The translations under genes were made by a program, and so were the position numbers. Source: Obelidium mucronatum (taxonomy: Eukaryota > Chytridiomycota > Chytridiomycetes > Chytridiales > Chytriomycetaceae). From it: DNA of 64,000 nucleotides. Shown here in pieces: positions 36,313 through 47,263 of this stretch. The notes under the pieces are model-generated. The model had not been told where the DNA came from, did not search any database, and saw nothing but the letters and a program-made list of their open reading frames with translations. The DNA lies in NCBI GenBank assembly GCA_025765595.1, contig JAIVFH010000040.1:186001-250000 (forward strand), written 5' to 3'. How positions within the stretch are numbered: the stretch's first letter is position 1; every line of letters begins with the position of its first letter.

Positions 36313-38810
36313 TCACTTTTCCCGGAGGTTCAAATTAAAACGCCGATGATAAGCTTCTCCATAAAATTCTTCCTGCTCTCTTTCGGAAACAACTGCGCAA
36401 TTCTTTCGCATCCTTTTCCCTTCATAATTTCCCATGGATCGCCCCAAAACCAGCAAAATAAACTTCGTTCCCGCAAGGTGCTTCTTAATTCTTGATTGTG
36501 TCTTCTTATATTCCGCCGTAATTACCTCTGTTGTCATTTTCCGGTCTGTATTGCGTTTAAGCTTCATTTGCATGGCAATTAAGCATCGGTTCCCAGGTTG
36601 TTGCAGTGTCAAGTCTTCTTGAATATCAAGATACACGAATCCATCAAAGCTGGACCCGCCTGCATTAAGAACACAGTTTCCAGAGCTAAACTCCGGACGC
36701 TTCGTTTCTGGATATCTCTGCGAGAGCCGAGTGACTTTAATGTTTTCGATAGGCGGAATACAAACAGTATGGTCATTTGCAAGATTAAGATTGGCACCTT
36801 GCAATAATTTTGCAAGTGGGATGGAAGAAATGCCCAAACAAGAGAAAAGAGACAAACGGAAAGCCATGTAAGTCACATTGAAATCCTGGAATACGAATAA
36901 CTTAAGAAAAGTTACAAATGCACAAACAGAATCAGTTTTACCTCCCATTGTTCCCAATAAAGAACATTTGCCAAAGGAAGCTCATTCCAGAATTTTGCAT
37001 AAGGATTGGTATGATGCGTCCGCAAAAAAGCGGAGACAAACATAAACGGGATAGAAACAACAAATTGATCTCCTTTTGGTACAAGTTTGACCAATCCGTT
37101 TTCAGCCATTGTCAAAAACGAAGGCGACCCAGGTCCAGAAACCAGTTGCTGCTGGTCAACTGGAATCGACAGAAATGAATATGCAATGGCTTGCTCAATA
37201 TTCGGCAGTTGGCAGATTTTATATCTCTTTGTTATCTCGCTTCGTACTTCAGCTGCAATATCGTCCCAGTAAGACAACAAACGAGGATTCGACATTTTTG
37301 AAGTTAGAGCGTTGTACAGAAACTCTAGAGACCGGCAATGACCCCCGACATCAAAAATTAACTGCCGAAGGTGTTTGTTGCTGCGAGCGTCGGCAGGAAG
37401 TTGCTGGTTGCATTCAACAAAAATTGATACACAAGACTCGAATGACAAGAGAGGAAGCGGTATATGGAGGGGGGGATGAGTAGACTCTGTTACCACTGAT
37501 TGAATTGGACCAATGACAGTGCCTGCCAAAACAGGCACAAAGAGCTGTTTGCCCGAAGAGCAGCTTAATCCACCCAAAATACTGAATAGCTCTTTGAACC
37601 CATTTGTGTTCTTTGCATGAACTCGATTGACTTCATCAATTCCCAAAACAACACATTCAATATCTGGAGGACAAATGCGAGCAAGGGTGGAAGCAAGTGC
37701 CAAATCGAGCTTTCTCTCCTTCATCGCCGATTCAAATACCTTGAAGGATGGAAATGTCGTCAGATTGAATTCATGGAGAATCCGAAGGCAAACTGATGTT
37801 TCAATTCCAGTTGCAATTTCAGTTTCCAAATATGGCGACCCGTTTCCAAAAGTGATGTTAATGAATAAGGTCTTTGATAGGCAATCTTTGAAGTCATTAG
37901 GAAGGTTTGCCTTATCGACAAATGATTTGAATGAAAGGGGGAGCTCCTGCAAGAATCTGGATTTTCCGGTTCCAGGGCCATCAGCAAGAAAGGGGATAGG
38001 ATGCAAATTTCTATCCCGATCCTTCAACTTCCAGCTCTTGAAGCGCTTGGCCGTGCTCGACGCCAGAAGGCTGAATGATTCTTCCCGATCCAAGAACTTG
38101 AAGACCGACCCTTCTGTTTGTACCAATGATGGAGAAATAGGCGATAGATGCTCTTTTAGAATTGCCTGAATTTCCGCATCATTGGCGATAGGCCACTTCA
38201 TTGTTGTCTCTATTGTAAAAAGGGGAATCAGTGTTGTAGGCCAACCAGACAATGACATACCAGAAGAGTTCACTTTCTTAAGCCATATTTGCTTCTCTTC
38301 CTCCTCCTTCCCAATTGTTTCTTTCATTTCGTTATATTCATCGAGCTCTGCCTGTTCTCTCTTTGTCAAAGGGCCTGCTTCCTCCTTATCCAGGAGGTAA
38401 AGGCGCCTCTCTCTCAACCGATCCATCTTTTCTGTCAAAGCTTCAATCCTGACCATGACTTCGTCCAACTTCTTTTCTGCATAAGTTCGAGATTCGGCTT
38501 GCACTGCTGCTGGGATACTGCATGAAAGTGGAACGGGTGGTGACGCCTTGTGCGAATCATGTCTCTTTGCGTTCTTGACTGGTTTCCATCCAACAAAAGC
38601 TTTAGTCTTCGAGCGTTCCTGGCGTTGGCAAAAGGTGGAAAACTGCTGGGATTGGAATGGCGTGGTGTGGTTCTTGTTGCTGCGATTGAGTGACTGTCCT
38701 CCAAAGAAGACCCCAGAACCTGTCGAGAGTCCCGCGCGAAGTCCCAATTTTCCATTCAACTCTATGATCAACGAGGCCATCTGGCTGCCGTGTGTGGAAA
38801 GTCGCTTCAT
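36313..38810 (-). CDS. Crinkler-type P-loop NTPase with C-terminal REase-like nuclease region
   Basis: Two exons (36942-38810 and 36313-36885) join after YWEQWE to an intact 813-residue protein. Residues about 105-170 form a charged coiled coil. Walker A is FLADGPGTGKSRFLQEL, Walker B is CVVLGIDEVNR, and FVPVLAGT is a sensor-like strand; this is the STAND-like P-loop core seen in Crinkler (CRN) and RHS families. The second exon has FDGFVYLDI and CLIAMQMKLK, where the FDG Asp and the QxK resemble the D...QxK site of restriction-endonuclease-fold nucleases, and it ends with a basic tail. CRN-type proteins are described as effectors or intragenomic-conflict proteins, often toxic in host nuclei. 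No signal peptide or LxLFLAK motif is seen. Family call good; activity unproven. Confidence 0.74.
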
Positions 38811-39248
38811 GACAAATCCTACTATTTGGAAACAGAAGATTTTGCGGCTCTCGAAACGCTAGGACGTGCTCGTATCGAGAATTCTGAGGGATTCCTCCCG
38901 GTTTGTCGTCAGTGACAGTCTGAAAGGATAACAAATAATTGAGGTGTTAATGGAGGAGGAGAGGGAACGACGATGTCAACTTTGGGAATTTATTATTCAA
39001 CACACAATACATAGCCAGTAAATGTACAACAAATATGGATGAGCGAAGTAGGGAATACATAGAGGGAATTAGGGATAAATTGTGCTTGTAATAAAGGTGG
39101 CAATAATAATGATAACAAATGGATATCCAAAAAATTCTTACCTCGCACCTGGGAAATCCTGAAGAGAATCCACACAGTTCATTGAGCTCAAGAATGTGAC
39201 GTTCAATCCGAGACCAACTCGCATGTTTGCATGTGGGATGGACGAGAA

Positions 39249-39319
39249 ACAGCGAAAAACACAAGAACAAACGCGAGAGTGTTTACAGCGAAAAACACAA
39301 GACAAACGCGAGAGTGTTT
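39249..39319 (+). repeat. Two-copy 36-base tandem repeat
   Basis: ACAGCGAAAAACACAAGAAC plus 16 further bases occurs twice back to back (39249-39284, 39285-39319; copy 2 lacks one A) just upstream of ZMYND10. It may lie in the promoter. Confidence 0.85.
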
Positions 39320-39347
39320 TTCTTCGCGAGAATTTTTTATTAGAAAA

Positions 39348-40628
39348 ATGTCCACACCGTGAGCCACCTTGACTTCTGTTCGTCACGCGATACCATAGTC
39401 TTTTAATGAAACTTCTTATAGAATAAGTGCATTTGAAGCGGACTTGTTTGTGTCTCAACTGGCGGCCAAATCCATCACACTTGATCTGATTGCAACAGAG
39501 CGATGGTACAAGAATCACGAAACACTTGAACACCTCAACATCCAAGCGCACATGAATGTTCAATCTCAATGCGAAGAGTTTGTGACCGAGTCCTTTATTA
39601 CGCACGGAAAGGTATATTTTAGATTATTGTTTATTTTGACAGGGCACCTATAACCGCGTTTTCAAAAATCGGAACGCTTATTACCTTTAATTCATAGATT
39701 GAATATCTGATCAAAGATTTATTAACGATCGACGCGTGGAAAACCAAAGTGTTTCCAAAAGTCGTGGCGGTGGCGGCTGCTCAGAGCATCAAATCATATT
39801 TGATTGTAAACGCGACCCTCTCCTTTTTCAATGCTCCATTCTAAAAACCCAGGATTATTTTAAAACTAGCTTTACCACGAAGCCACACTTGTGAATCTCT
39901 TGGAAATCTTGTTTTACAACAAGGAAGCAGTCCATCAAGCAGGCGACCTTTTGATTGATCTTGTTGACTACTGTTCAAGGAAAATGGCGTTCTTGAATAC
40001 CTGGTAATCATAGAACCGAAAAAACCAAGAAAGAGAGGAGAGGAGAGATTTAATTTTTGATACAATGATTTCAGGGTCTCCAGAGAAACAACAAACCCAC
40101 TCAATCAGACCGATACAGAATCTCTCCTTGGAAACCACCGCGACCTCAACTTTGCAACAGCCATCAATTCTCTCTCCTTGTTCAGATACATTTCTGACCA
40201 ATGCGCGGATGTTTCATTAGCTGTCTTGACGCGAATGCTCAACTTCAACGATATGGTGTGTTCCTGTGTTCACTTGATTGAGCAAGCGCCATGGATCCAA
40301 CAGAAAAATGCCTCTTCATCAAAGAAGAGTGATGGTACCACCAACAGCAACAAAGAACCCAAGTTTTTGAGCTTTGAGAATGGAAACTGGAAAGAAATTG
40401 ACCAAGAAGAGTATCAACGTCTTGGAAAAGTAGAGGCTCAGGTTTTTGTTTTTTGCTATATATTTTCTTTTCGTTTTTTTTTTTTTAAAGATATCAGCCG
40501 TAAAGCTTATTTAAAAAAAAAAATTAAAAATAGGTGTGGATTACACTGTACAACCTCCTTCTCGACAATGAATGCCGCAGAAAATTTATTTACAATGATT
40601 CGAAAAAATCAGTGATTCTGAAAGTGAG

Positions 40629-40667
<39 letters not shown>

Positions 40668-41245
40668 ATTTTTTTCAGCATTGCCACGATTTAACACCAA
40701 CTCTCTCTCAGTTACGACCCTACATTGAAGAAATCCTTGTCGACCAACTCCCAATCCTCAGCCACCTCCAAAGATACTTGGACGAACTCTTGATCATGGA
40801 TGTTCCCACCAACGCCCCCATCACCGCTAATGACTCTTTTCTCATTGAACAAGTCCCAGAAACAACAAACCAAATCCAAAACACAATCACAAAAAATAGT
40901 ACCTACTTGATTCAAAGATTCGAAACCCTCATGAAGGATGATGCGGCGGCGGTGGCGGGAGGGATATCCTCGATTGCGGTCGCGAAATCAATGGCTGCAA
41001 TGTATGACTTGGATAACTTGGATTCTCTTTTGGAGGACCCGAAATGTGGGAAATGCGGTCGTCCGGCCGAGAACCGCTGCTCAAAGTGTAAATCAGAGTG
41101 GTATTGTGGTAGAAAGTGTCAAGTGGAATCGTGGAAAAAGCATAAGGCGATTTGCGAGGTATTGGAACAGGCGTTGAACCACAAGGAATCCCAACAAAAA
41201 CATCAACAACATAGACAAGGTGCTTTGATTGAGGAAATTGCATAA
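39348..41245 (+). CDS. ZMYND10: ZMYND10, MYND-finger dynein-arm assembly factor
   Basis: The product begins with an 11-base first exon (39348-39358, ATG TCC ACA CC) spliced to 39422, giving MSTPISAFEADLFVSQLAA. Further introns lie near 39612-39697, 39806-39870, 40003-40074, 40443-40532, 40624-40710 and perhaps one near 40254. Conserved ZMYND10 blocks include WYKNHETLEHLNIQAHMN, LLEILFYNKEAV, LIDLVDYCSRK, FRYISDQCADVSL, VWITLYNLLLDNECR and LRPYIEEILVDQLPILSHL. The C-terminal MYND zinc finger is CGKCGRPAENRCSKCKSEWY, CGRKCQVESWKKHKAIC. In animals ZMYND10 works with LRRC6 and chaperones to preassemble axonemal dynein arms in the cytoplasm, so this gene implies a motile flagellum. Reading frame intact once spliced. 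Confidence 0.9.
40629..40667 (+). repeat. C39 homopolymer in a ZMYND10 intron
   Basis: Thirty-nine C immediately after the GTGAG donor, followed by ATTTTTTTCAG. The whole intron therefore consists largely of the homopolymer and the acceptor. Confidence 0.95.
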
Positions 41246-41391
41246 TAAGATGATCAACTTTCAAATAAATTTCCCTTTACACTATTTTAATTCGAATGGG
41301 CAAAAAAAAAAAAAATGAAATAAAACGATCCAAGCTAAATCAACTTTAAAAAAAAATGAAATGACATCCAATTTCGCGTGTTCTCTCCCCT

Positions 41392-44300
41392 TTACTGCTT
41401 GCCCTGAGCAGCAGCAGCCGCCGCCGCCGCAGCCGCAGTTCTAGCATCTTCTTCCAACTGCCTCTGATTCGCTTCAGCAGTCGCCACAATCCCTTGCAAT
41501 ACCGTCTGCTGTTCCGCATTCATGGCAGTCATCAAGACATGATCCGGGGGACATGACTTCAGGAACCGTGCAAACTCGATATATGGATCCACAGTATCCA
41601 ACGGTGTTTCAAAGTATGGGTCTTCTTCTAATCCCATAAAGTCCCCGTAGTCCTCAAAGTCCCGATTTTGGCCCATGAATCTAACGTAGTCGTCGTCGTC
41701 ATCGGATGCGTCTCCGTCGTCTTCTTTGGGTTCTTCGGACGCTAAAATGAAAAAAATATGTGTTGAAAACGAATGAAACGGAATAAAGTTTTTTTTCGGT
41801 TCAATGAATATGTGTTGTACCTGACTGTTCCTGTTCTTCGTTTTCATCATCGTCATCATCATCCTCACGAGTCAGCTCTTTCATGTACTCTTTACGAACT
41901 ACCAAATAGCAAAGAAAAAAAGTCATCGGTTAAAATAAAATAAAAATAAAAAATAAAAAAAAGCCAACACGAAAAAAAACACATACTCTCCAACGCCTTT
42001 GGATACTCCCCAAACAGCCTCAACAGACTCTGCAACAGCGTCCCCACATGTCCTTGCAAACTGGGAATATTCTGCACAGGAACTCCCAAAAGCGCCGTCA
42101 AGGCCAAAATCGAAATCTTCTTGTCATGAACACGTGAAAATTCGTCCAGCTCCTTGAACCAAATGTAAAAAAAGGTGCCCGTTGCGTTACTGGCTTCCAA
42201 AAATTGGAGCGTTTGTAACGGGCTGTGGTACAGACAGTTGATGATCAGTTCTAGGAGATGGACTTTGAAGTTGGTTTGGAGATCTTTTTCGTGCTTCAAA
42301 AAGTTGAGGGCGAGGCCGACAAATTGAGGAATGAAGGGGTCGAGGTGGCCGCGGAGGTTTAGGAGCAGAGACTCGGCAATCATGCATCCAAAAGACCTGT
42401 CTTCGTCTTCCATGCTGTCGTTATCTGGGGTGAGAATCTGTTTGCCACAACACAATCAGACCACTTCAACAGCAACAACAATTAGATTTCGACAAACCTT
42501 CTTGACCATTTCCATCATTTCCATCGCAATATTAGGGTTTGCCAATATATGGTCCTTTCCGTAGCGGATAAAGTTGTCAACAGAGTCAACAATATCTTGC
42601 AAAAAGAAAACAAAACGCTTAAGCTCAAAGTTGCAAAAAAGCGCGCCAGGACAAGAAACAATCACTCACCTTCGATAAAAACAATGTCTTCTCGGTTGTA
42701 CGCGGCAAAAAGTTCAGTCCAAACTTGCCAGTCAAGCAAAGTAACCTGCCTTGAGCAGCCGACCAAAGCATTCACAACATCCATACATTCAGTGATGAGA
42801 TCTATTTTTTGTTTGAAACATCAAGTTTTTGAAAATTCAACTGTAAATAATGAAAAAAAACAAACCAGAGAATCCATTCTTCAACACTTCCACAATCACA
42901 GGAACCAACAAATCGTCCAACTGCTTCAAAATCTGCGGCGCATTCTCAACAGCACTAATCAAGCTGCAAATCGCCTTCAAAATTCCAGCAGCTGTTTCCA
43001 AGGGCGATAGAGTCTTTTCAAAGTCGTCTTCGCCGGCCGCCGTGATATCCTTGACAAGAGAAATAAAAGATTCACACATTTGCGTGCAGAGTTGGACAGA
43101 GAAGGGGGCAAGTTCGTCTGGGAAATAGGCGGCAAGGTTTTCCATTCCACTTGTGAGTGTGTCCATGTCGATTTCGCTTGTCAAGGTCAACAATGCTGGG
43201 TAAATTCCACTTGTTAAGGATTTATAGTTCTCAACCCCAAAAAACGAATTGAATACAAACTTTGCATCATGGCTGGGACATATGGCTTCAAGGCATTTGC
43301 AACTATTGAAGCGGGGGAAAACAAAAGATGTTATTGGTTGGGAATGAAACAAGTAAAAATCAAAATAAACACTCAACTGGCTTTATACTCGATGATTAGA
43401 GAAATGGTTTGGGCCGCATACACCTTGACGGGAAGTTCTGGATCCTGGACACCTGCCAAAACTGCCTCCAAAATGACTTTTTGGTACTGTTGATAGTAAA
43501 AAAAAAGGGCGAAATGAGAAAAAGCAGAAACAGCCACTGAGAAACAAACCTCTTCAGAGAATACAACGCCATCAAACATAAGCAACGCCTCGAAAGCAAT
43601 GGCTCGCATGAATCCAAAACGCGACTTGAATTCAGGGGAAGACATGTTGGACAAAGAAGGAGTCCATTTGGTTGTGGATTGGAGATTTCTTGAAAGTAGT
43701 TGAGAAGTAGAAGTCAGCAGTTTGGTTGAATACAATAAAAAAATCACAGAAAAAACCTTCTCATCCATCACAGTATCGCAGATTGACAAAATGACACGAA
43801 GAGCTCCGCATTTCCGACGAGCAGAAGCCTCATTGGTGGATGCATCAGCAGTTCCTTGGAGAGTAGCCATAATAAATTGCAAAATTTCCCCAAAGACTTG
43901 CTTAAATCTCTTGCTGACAATCGCATGCAACAAATACTCGGCCGCCTCAACAGGGTTCACGCGTTCTTCGTAGCTGTAATCGCCCATTTTCTTTTGAACG
44001 TATTCAATAGAGTCCTCCTCCCATAATTGCGCATCAGCTTCACTGAAGCACATTTGTGGGTACGCATACTGCGTGACCAAGGCAACAGCGTGAGGCTTCA
44101 TGACGGCCCAAGTGGACTTGTATTTAACACAATCAGCAAGGAAAGTGCTGAGCTGTTGGCGCACGTGACGAGTGACCCACATTCCACTAATGCACTTGTT
44201 CACAACACTGAGATAGGCCGTTGCGATTCCGGGTGCAAAGTGGGAGATGAACATGTTTGCGAAAGGGGCATATTCTACTTCGTCACGACGAGAGCAGTAT

Positions 44301-45587
44301 CTGTTTTGTAAATTTTTGAGAATTGAGATAACAACATGAAAAACTGGGCTACCGAAGCAGACCCCTCCAGCGGAAAGAAAAAAAAGAATACACCGCCTAA
44401 GGCAGGTACGATCGAAAAATAACAAACCTCATGAGATACATGTGGAGACATCGGAAAGCCCACTTCTTGACCTTCCACCATTGATGCTTTTCCCGTTCTT
44501 CTTCATTGGCAATGGTTTCATTCAAGAAGGATAAATCCTTTTCGATAATCTGTGCAATAAAGGGGAATTAGTGCTTTTACAGTGCAACGCCAAAGTACAG
44601 AATGAATGACATAAAAAACAAAGAATACACCGCCATCGGTGGTTCAATCAATCAAATGAAAAACAGAGAATACACCGCCTATGGCGATAAGATCTCCATA
44701 CATTAACAAACAAGGTTCCCCAAGGAACAAGCGAAGAAGAATCTTGCAAAGAAGGAGGCAAATCACGAGAAATAGTCTTTAAATAAATCTTGACAATCTA
44801 TTGAGTTTGGTGATAGCATTCCAGTGAGTTTCTTAAGCAGTCAAACAGTCGAGTCACACAGACAACCAACCAGACGCAACATTGCAGCAGCTTCGGGGGT
44901 AGTCTGGGGCAAGAGACCAAGTGCAATTGCATGCAGACCAGAGAAACAGGACGAAATCAGTTCCTTGTATTGTTCTGCAGGGTCTTGCATGTGGAACAAG
45001 GATTTAGTCAGGGCATGGAGCGACATGAGGCCGCCGTAGACTGTTGCGGGTGGATTCTTTGGGTCCAGCAGAGCAATTGCAGACGGAAGAAACTGTGGCC
45101 ACTGCTTGTAGTCCTTTTGCAGAATGCGTTCAAGCGCCGACAGGAAAAACACGCTGTCAAGATTGCAGGGAACATCAACCACACTCAGAAGGAAAGAAAG
45201 AGAAAGAATACCTCAGATCCTGCTGCACCTCGATGACTGCCGTCACAATGTGTGCGCGCACAAAGGCCCTGTCGTTTGGCCCCACCAGCACCACGTCGGC
45301 ATCGGGAGTTGCGGGGGGGTCGCGCCAGCCCTTCTGGACTCTGTTCTTGAAGAAGATTGCGGCTGCAAGCGGCGGGGTTAAGACTCCAAAGAAGCAAAGA
45401 CGGACAAACCGTTCTTGCGCACGCCGCTGTTGGCCGCCGTGTCCATCACCAGCCGCATCAGCGCCTGCAGCACGCCGTCGTGCGCCTCGGCCTGCCTGAG
45501 TCCCTGCTCGGCCTGCGTGCGGATGCCCGGCTCGGCCGCCAGCGCGTGCTGGAAGAGCGCCGCAAGCTGCGCGGTTGTTGCGTCCAT
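41392..45587 (-). CDS. Importin-7/8 family karyopherin (Nmd5/Sxm1-type)
   Basis: Minus-strand gene with many short introns. The start MDATTAQLAALFQHALAAEP and, after a 60-base intron, AAIFFKNRVQKGWR form the importin-beta N-terminal HEAT pair. Later blocks match IPO7/IPO8: LQKDYKQWPQFLPSAIALL, YPQMCFSEADAQLWEEDSIEY, NPVEAAEYLLHAIVSKR, KCGALRVILSI, WFKELDEFSRVHDKKISILA and LTALLGVPVQNIPSLQGHV. An acidic loop (SEEPKEDDGDASDDDDD, 41690-41740) precedes the C-terminal HEAT and an Ala-rich tail. The family carries ribosomal proteins, histones and other cargo into the nucleus with Ran-GTP. Exon joins checked at the 5' end (45540-45150) are in frame; reading frame otherwise appears intact. Confidence 0.91.
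44387..44405. repeat. Intronic GC hairpin, copy A
   Basis: AATACACCGCCTAAGGCAGG: stem ACCGCC against GGC-A-GGT around a TAA loop, within an importin-7/8 intron. Confidence 0.6.
44622..44644. repeat. Intronic GC hairpin, copy B
   Basis: AGAATACACCGCCATCGGTG: stem CACCG/CGGTG around CCAT. Shares the leader AGAATACACCGCC with copies A and C. Confidence 0.6.
44667..44688. repeat. Intronic GC hairpin, copy C
   Basis: AGAATACACCGCCTATGGCG: stem CGCC/GGCG around a TAT loop, in the same importin-7/8 intron as copy B. Confidence 0.6.
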
Positions 45588-45904
45588 TTCGTCAAAAGTC
45601 GGTCAAAAAGAAAAAAATATTCCAATCTGTCGTCTGTCTGCGACCCAATAGCCAACAATGGCAATGGTGGAAAAAGTTACAGCAATCGTGCATTCGCCTG
45701 CTTCGACTTTCGTGCTCTTTATTGGTCACGGCTTTACTGCAAACACGCCTTCTTCACTACCACTAAACTACATGCTTCCTAATTCAGTGATTTGACCTCA
45801 AGGCATGCAATAGCAACGGTTATTAAATTAATAAGTGATACTATCTGATATTATATTAAACTAAATTAGAATAAACTTAAATTTAAAAAAACTTCAACTC
45901 AAGA

Positions 45905-47077
45905 ATGTCTCGAGGTGGAGCTGGCGGATGTAAGGCAAACCCCAAGCTGCAACGCACTCTCGCCAACAACAAAACAAATAACACGCAACTCTTCTAGACG
46001 ACAGACATATTACCATCTTTTCACCGGATGGACACCTTTACCAGGTTGGGTTTTTTGAAATAACTCACCCAAGAGAAAGAGCTTCATTCCAATCTAACCC
46101 TCCACCCCCCCTAAAACAAAACACAGGTCGAATATGCATTCAAAGCCATTTCGAATGCCGGCTTGACCAGCGTCGCAATCAAGGGAAAGGACTGTGCCGT
46201 TGTTTGCACACAAAAGAAAGTTCCAGACAAGTTGCTTGATCCAGAGACTGTAACTCACGTTTTCCAACTCACGCGAGGAATTGGATGTGTCATGACGGGG
46301 CTGATTGGTAGCGTTTTTTTTTTGTGTTATGCTTCGATGATGGAAGGACGCGTTGTCCAAATTTTTACTTTTTGACCCTCAACTCGCACTTGCTGAAAAC
46401 ATGCATTCTAACTTGTAAAAAAAAAAAAAAAAAAAAAATTAACAGCGGATGCAAGAGCACAAGTCGCTCGTGCTCGTATGGAAGCCGCGGAATGGAGGTA
46501 CAAATTCGGCTACGAAATCCCTGTCCACATGCTTGCAAAGAGAATCGCAAACTTGGCGCAAGTGTATACTCAACATGCTGCTATGAGACCCTATGGAGTT
46601 TGTATGTTACCCATTTTCTTTTTGGACACCCGTTTTTGTTTTTCACTCACACTTCCAAAAAAATATTTTTTAGCAATGATGCTTATTGGCTATGACGATG
46701 AAGCCGGACCACAAGTCTTTAAATGCGATCCCGCTGGATACTATGCGGGATACAAGGCCACATCAGCCGGCGCCAAAGGCCAAGAAGCTACAAATCATTT
46801 GGAAAAGAAACTCAAAAAGGAGCAATCATTGAGTGTGGAAGATACCGTTGAAGTGAGAATCTCCAAAAGATGGTGATTTTTGTGTTGTATACTAAACCAA
46901 AAAAAAAAAAAAAAATTCTTTTAGTTGGCAATCACAACTCTCAGCAGTGTTCTTTCAATTGACTTTAAACCAGCAGACTTGGAAATCGGGATTGTGACAA
47001 AAGACGATCCAGAGTTCCGTCAATTGACTGTTTCTGATATTGAGCAGCACATTACACGTATTGTTGAACGCGATTAA
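45905..47077 (+). CDS. 20S proteasome subunit alpha-1 (PSMA6/Scl1)
   Basis: Six exons. The short first exon (45905 to about 45929, MSRGGAGG) splits a Tyr codon and continues as [23 protein letters not shown] across the next intron, which is the alpha-type proteasome signature. Downstream blocks are [58 protein letters not shown]-like [48 protein letters not shown] and [19 protein letters not shown]; the protein ends IVERD. The length and block order are those of the alpha-1 subunit, a structural (non-catalytic) part of the outer proteasome ring. Introns hold T- and A-rich runs, including A22 at 46417-46438. Reading frame intact. Confidence 0.96.
46417..46438 (+). repeat. A22 homopolymer in a PSMA6 intron
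   Basis: Twenty-two A near the 3' end of the third intron, a few bases before the AACAG acceptor. Confidence 0.9.
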
Positions 47078-47263
47078 GGAGGAAAGGAAACACTCATCAA
47101 AAAAAAACAAATACGGATAAATGCGGGATTGAAAGCCAAAAAAAATAACAAAATAAATTCAATGAAAAACTCTAATTTTTCCCGGTAATAATATATCTTT
47201 TATTAATGACGTTCGGCGCGATTTCCACATTTTGTGCTTCGTGTCATAGATGTTTCAAAAGCA

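Noticed and set aside
39249..39319. Possible CRISPR-like repeat
   Set aside because: Two directly adjacent copies with no spacers in a eukaryotic genome; simple tandem duplication.
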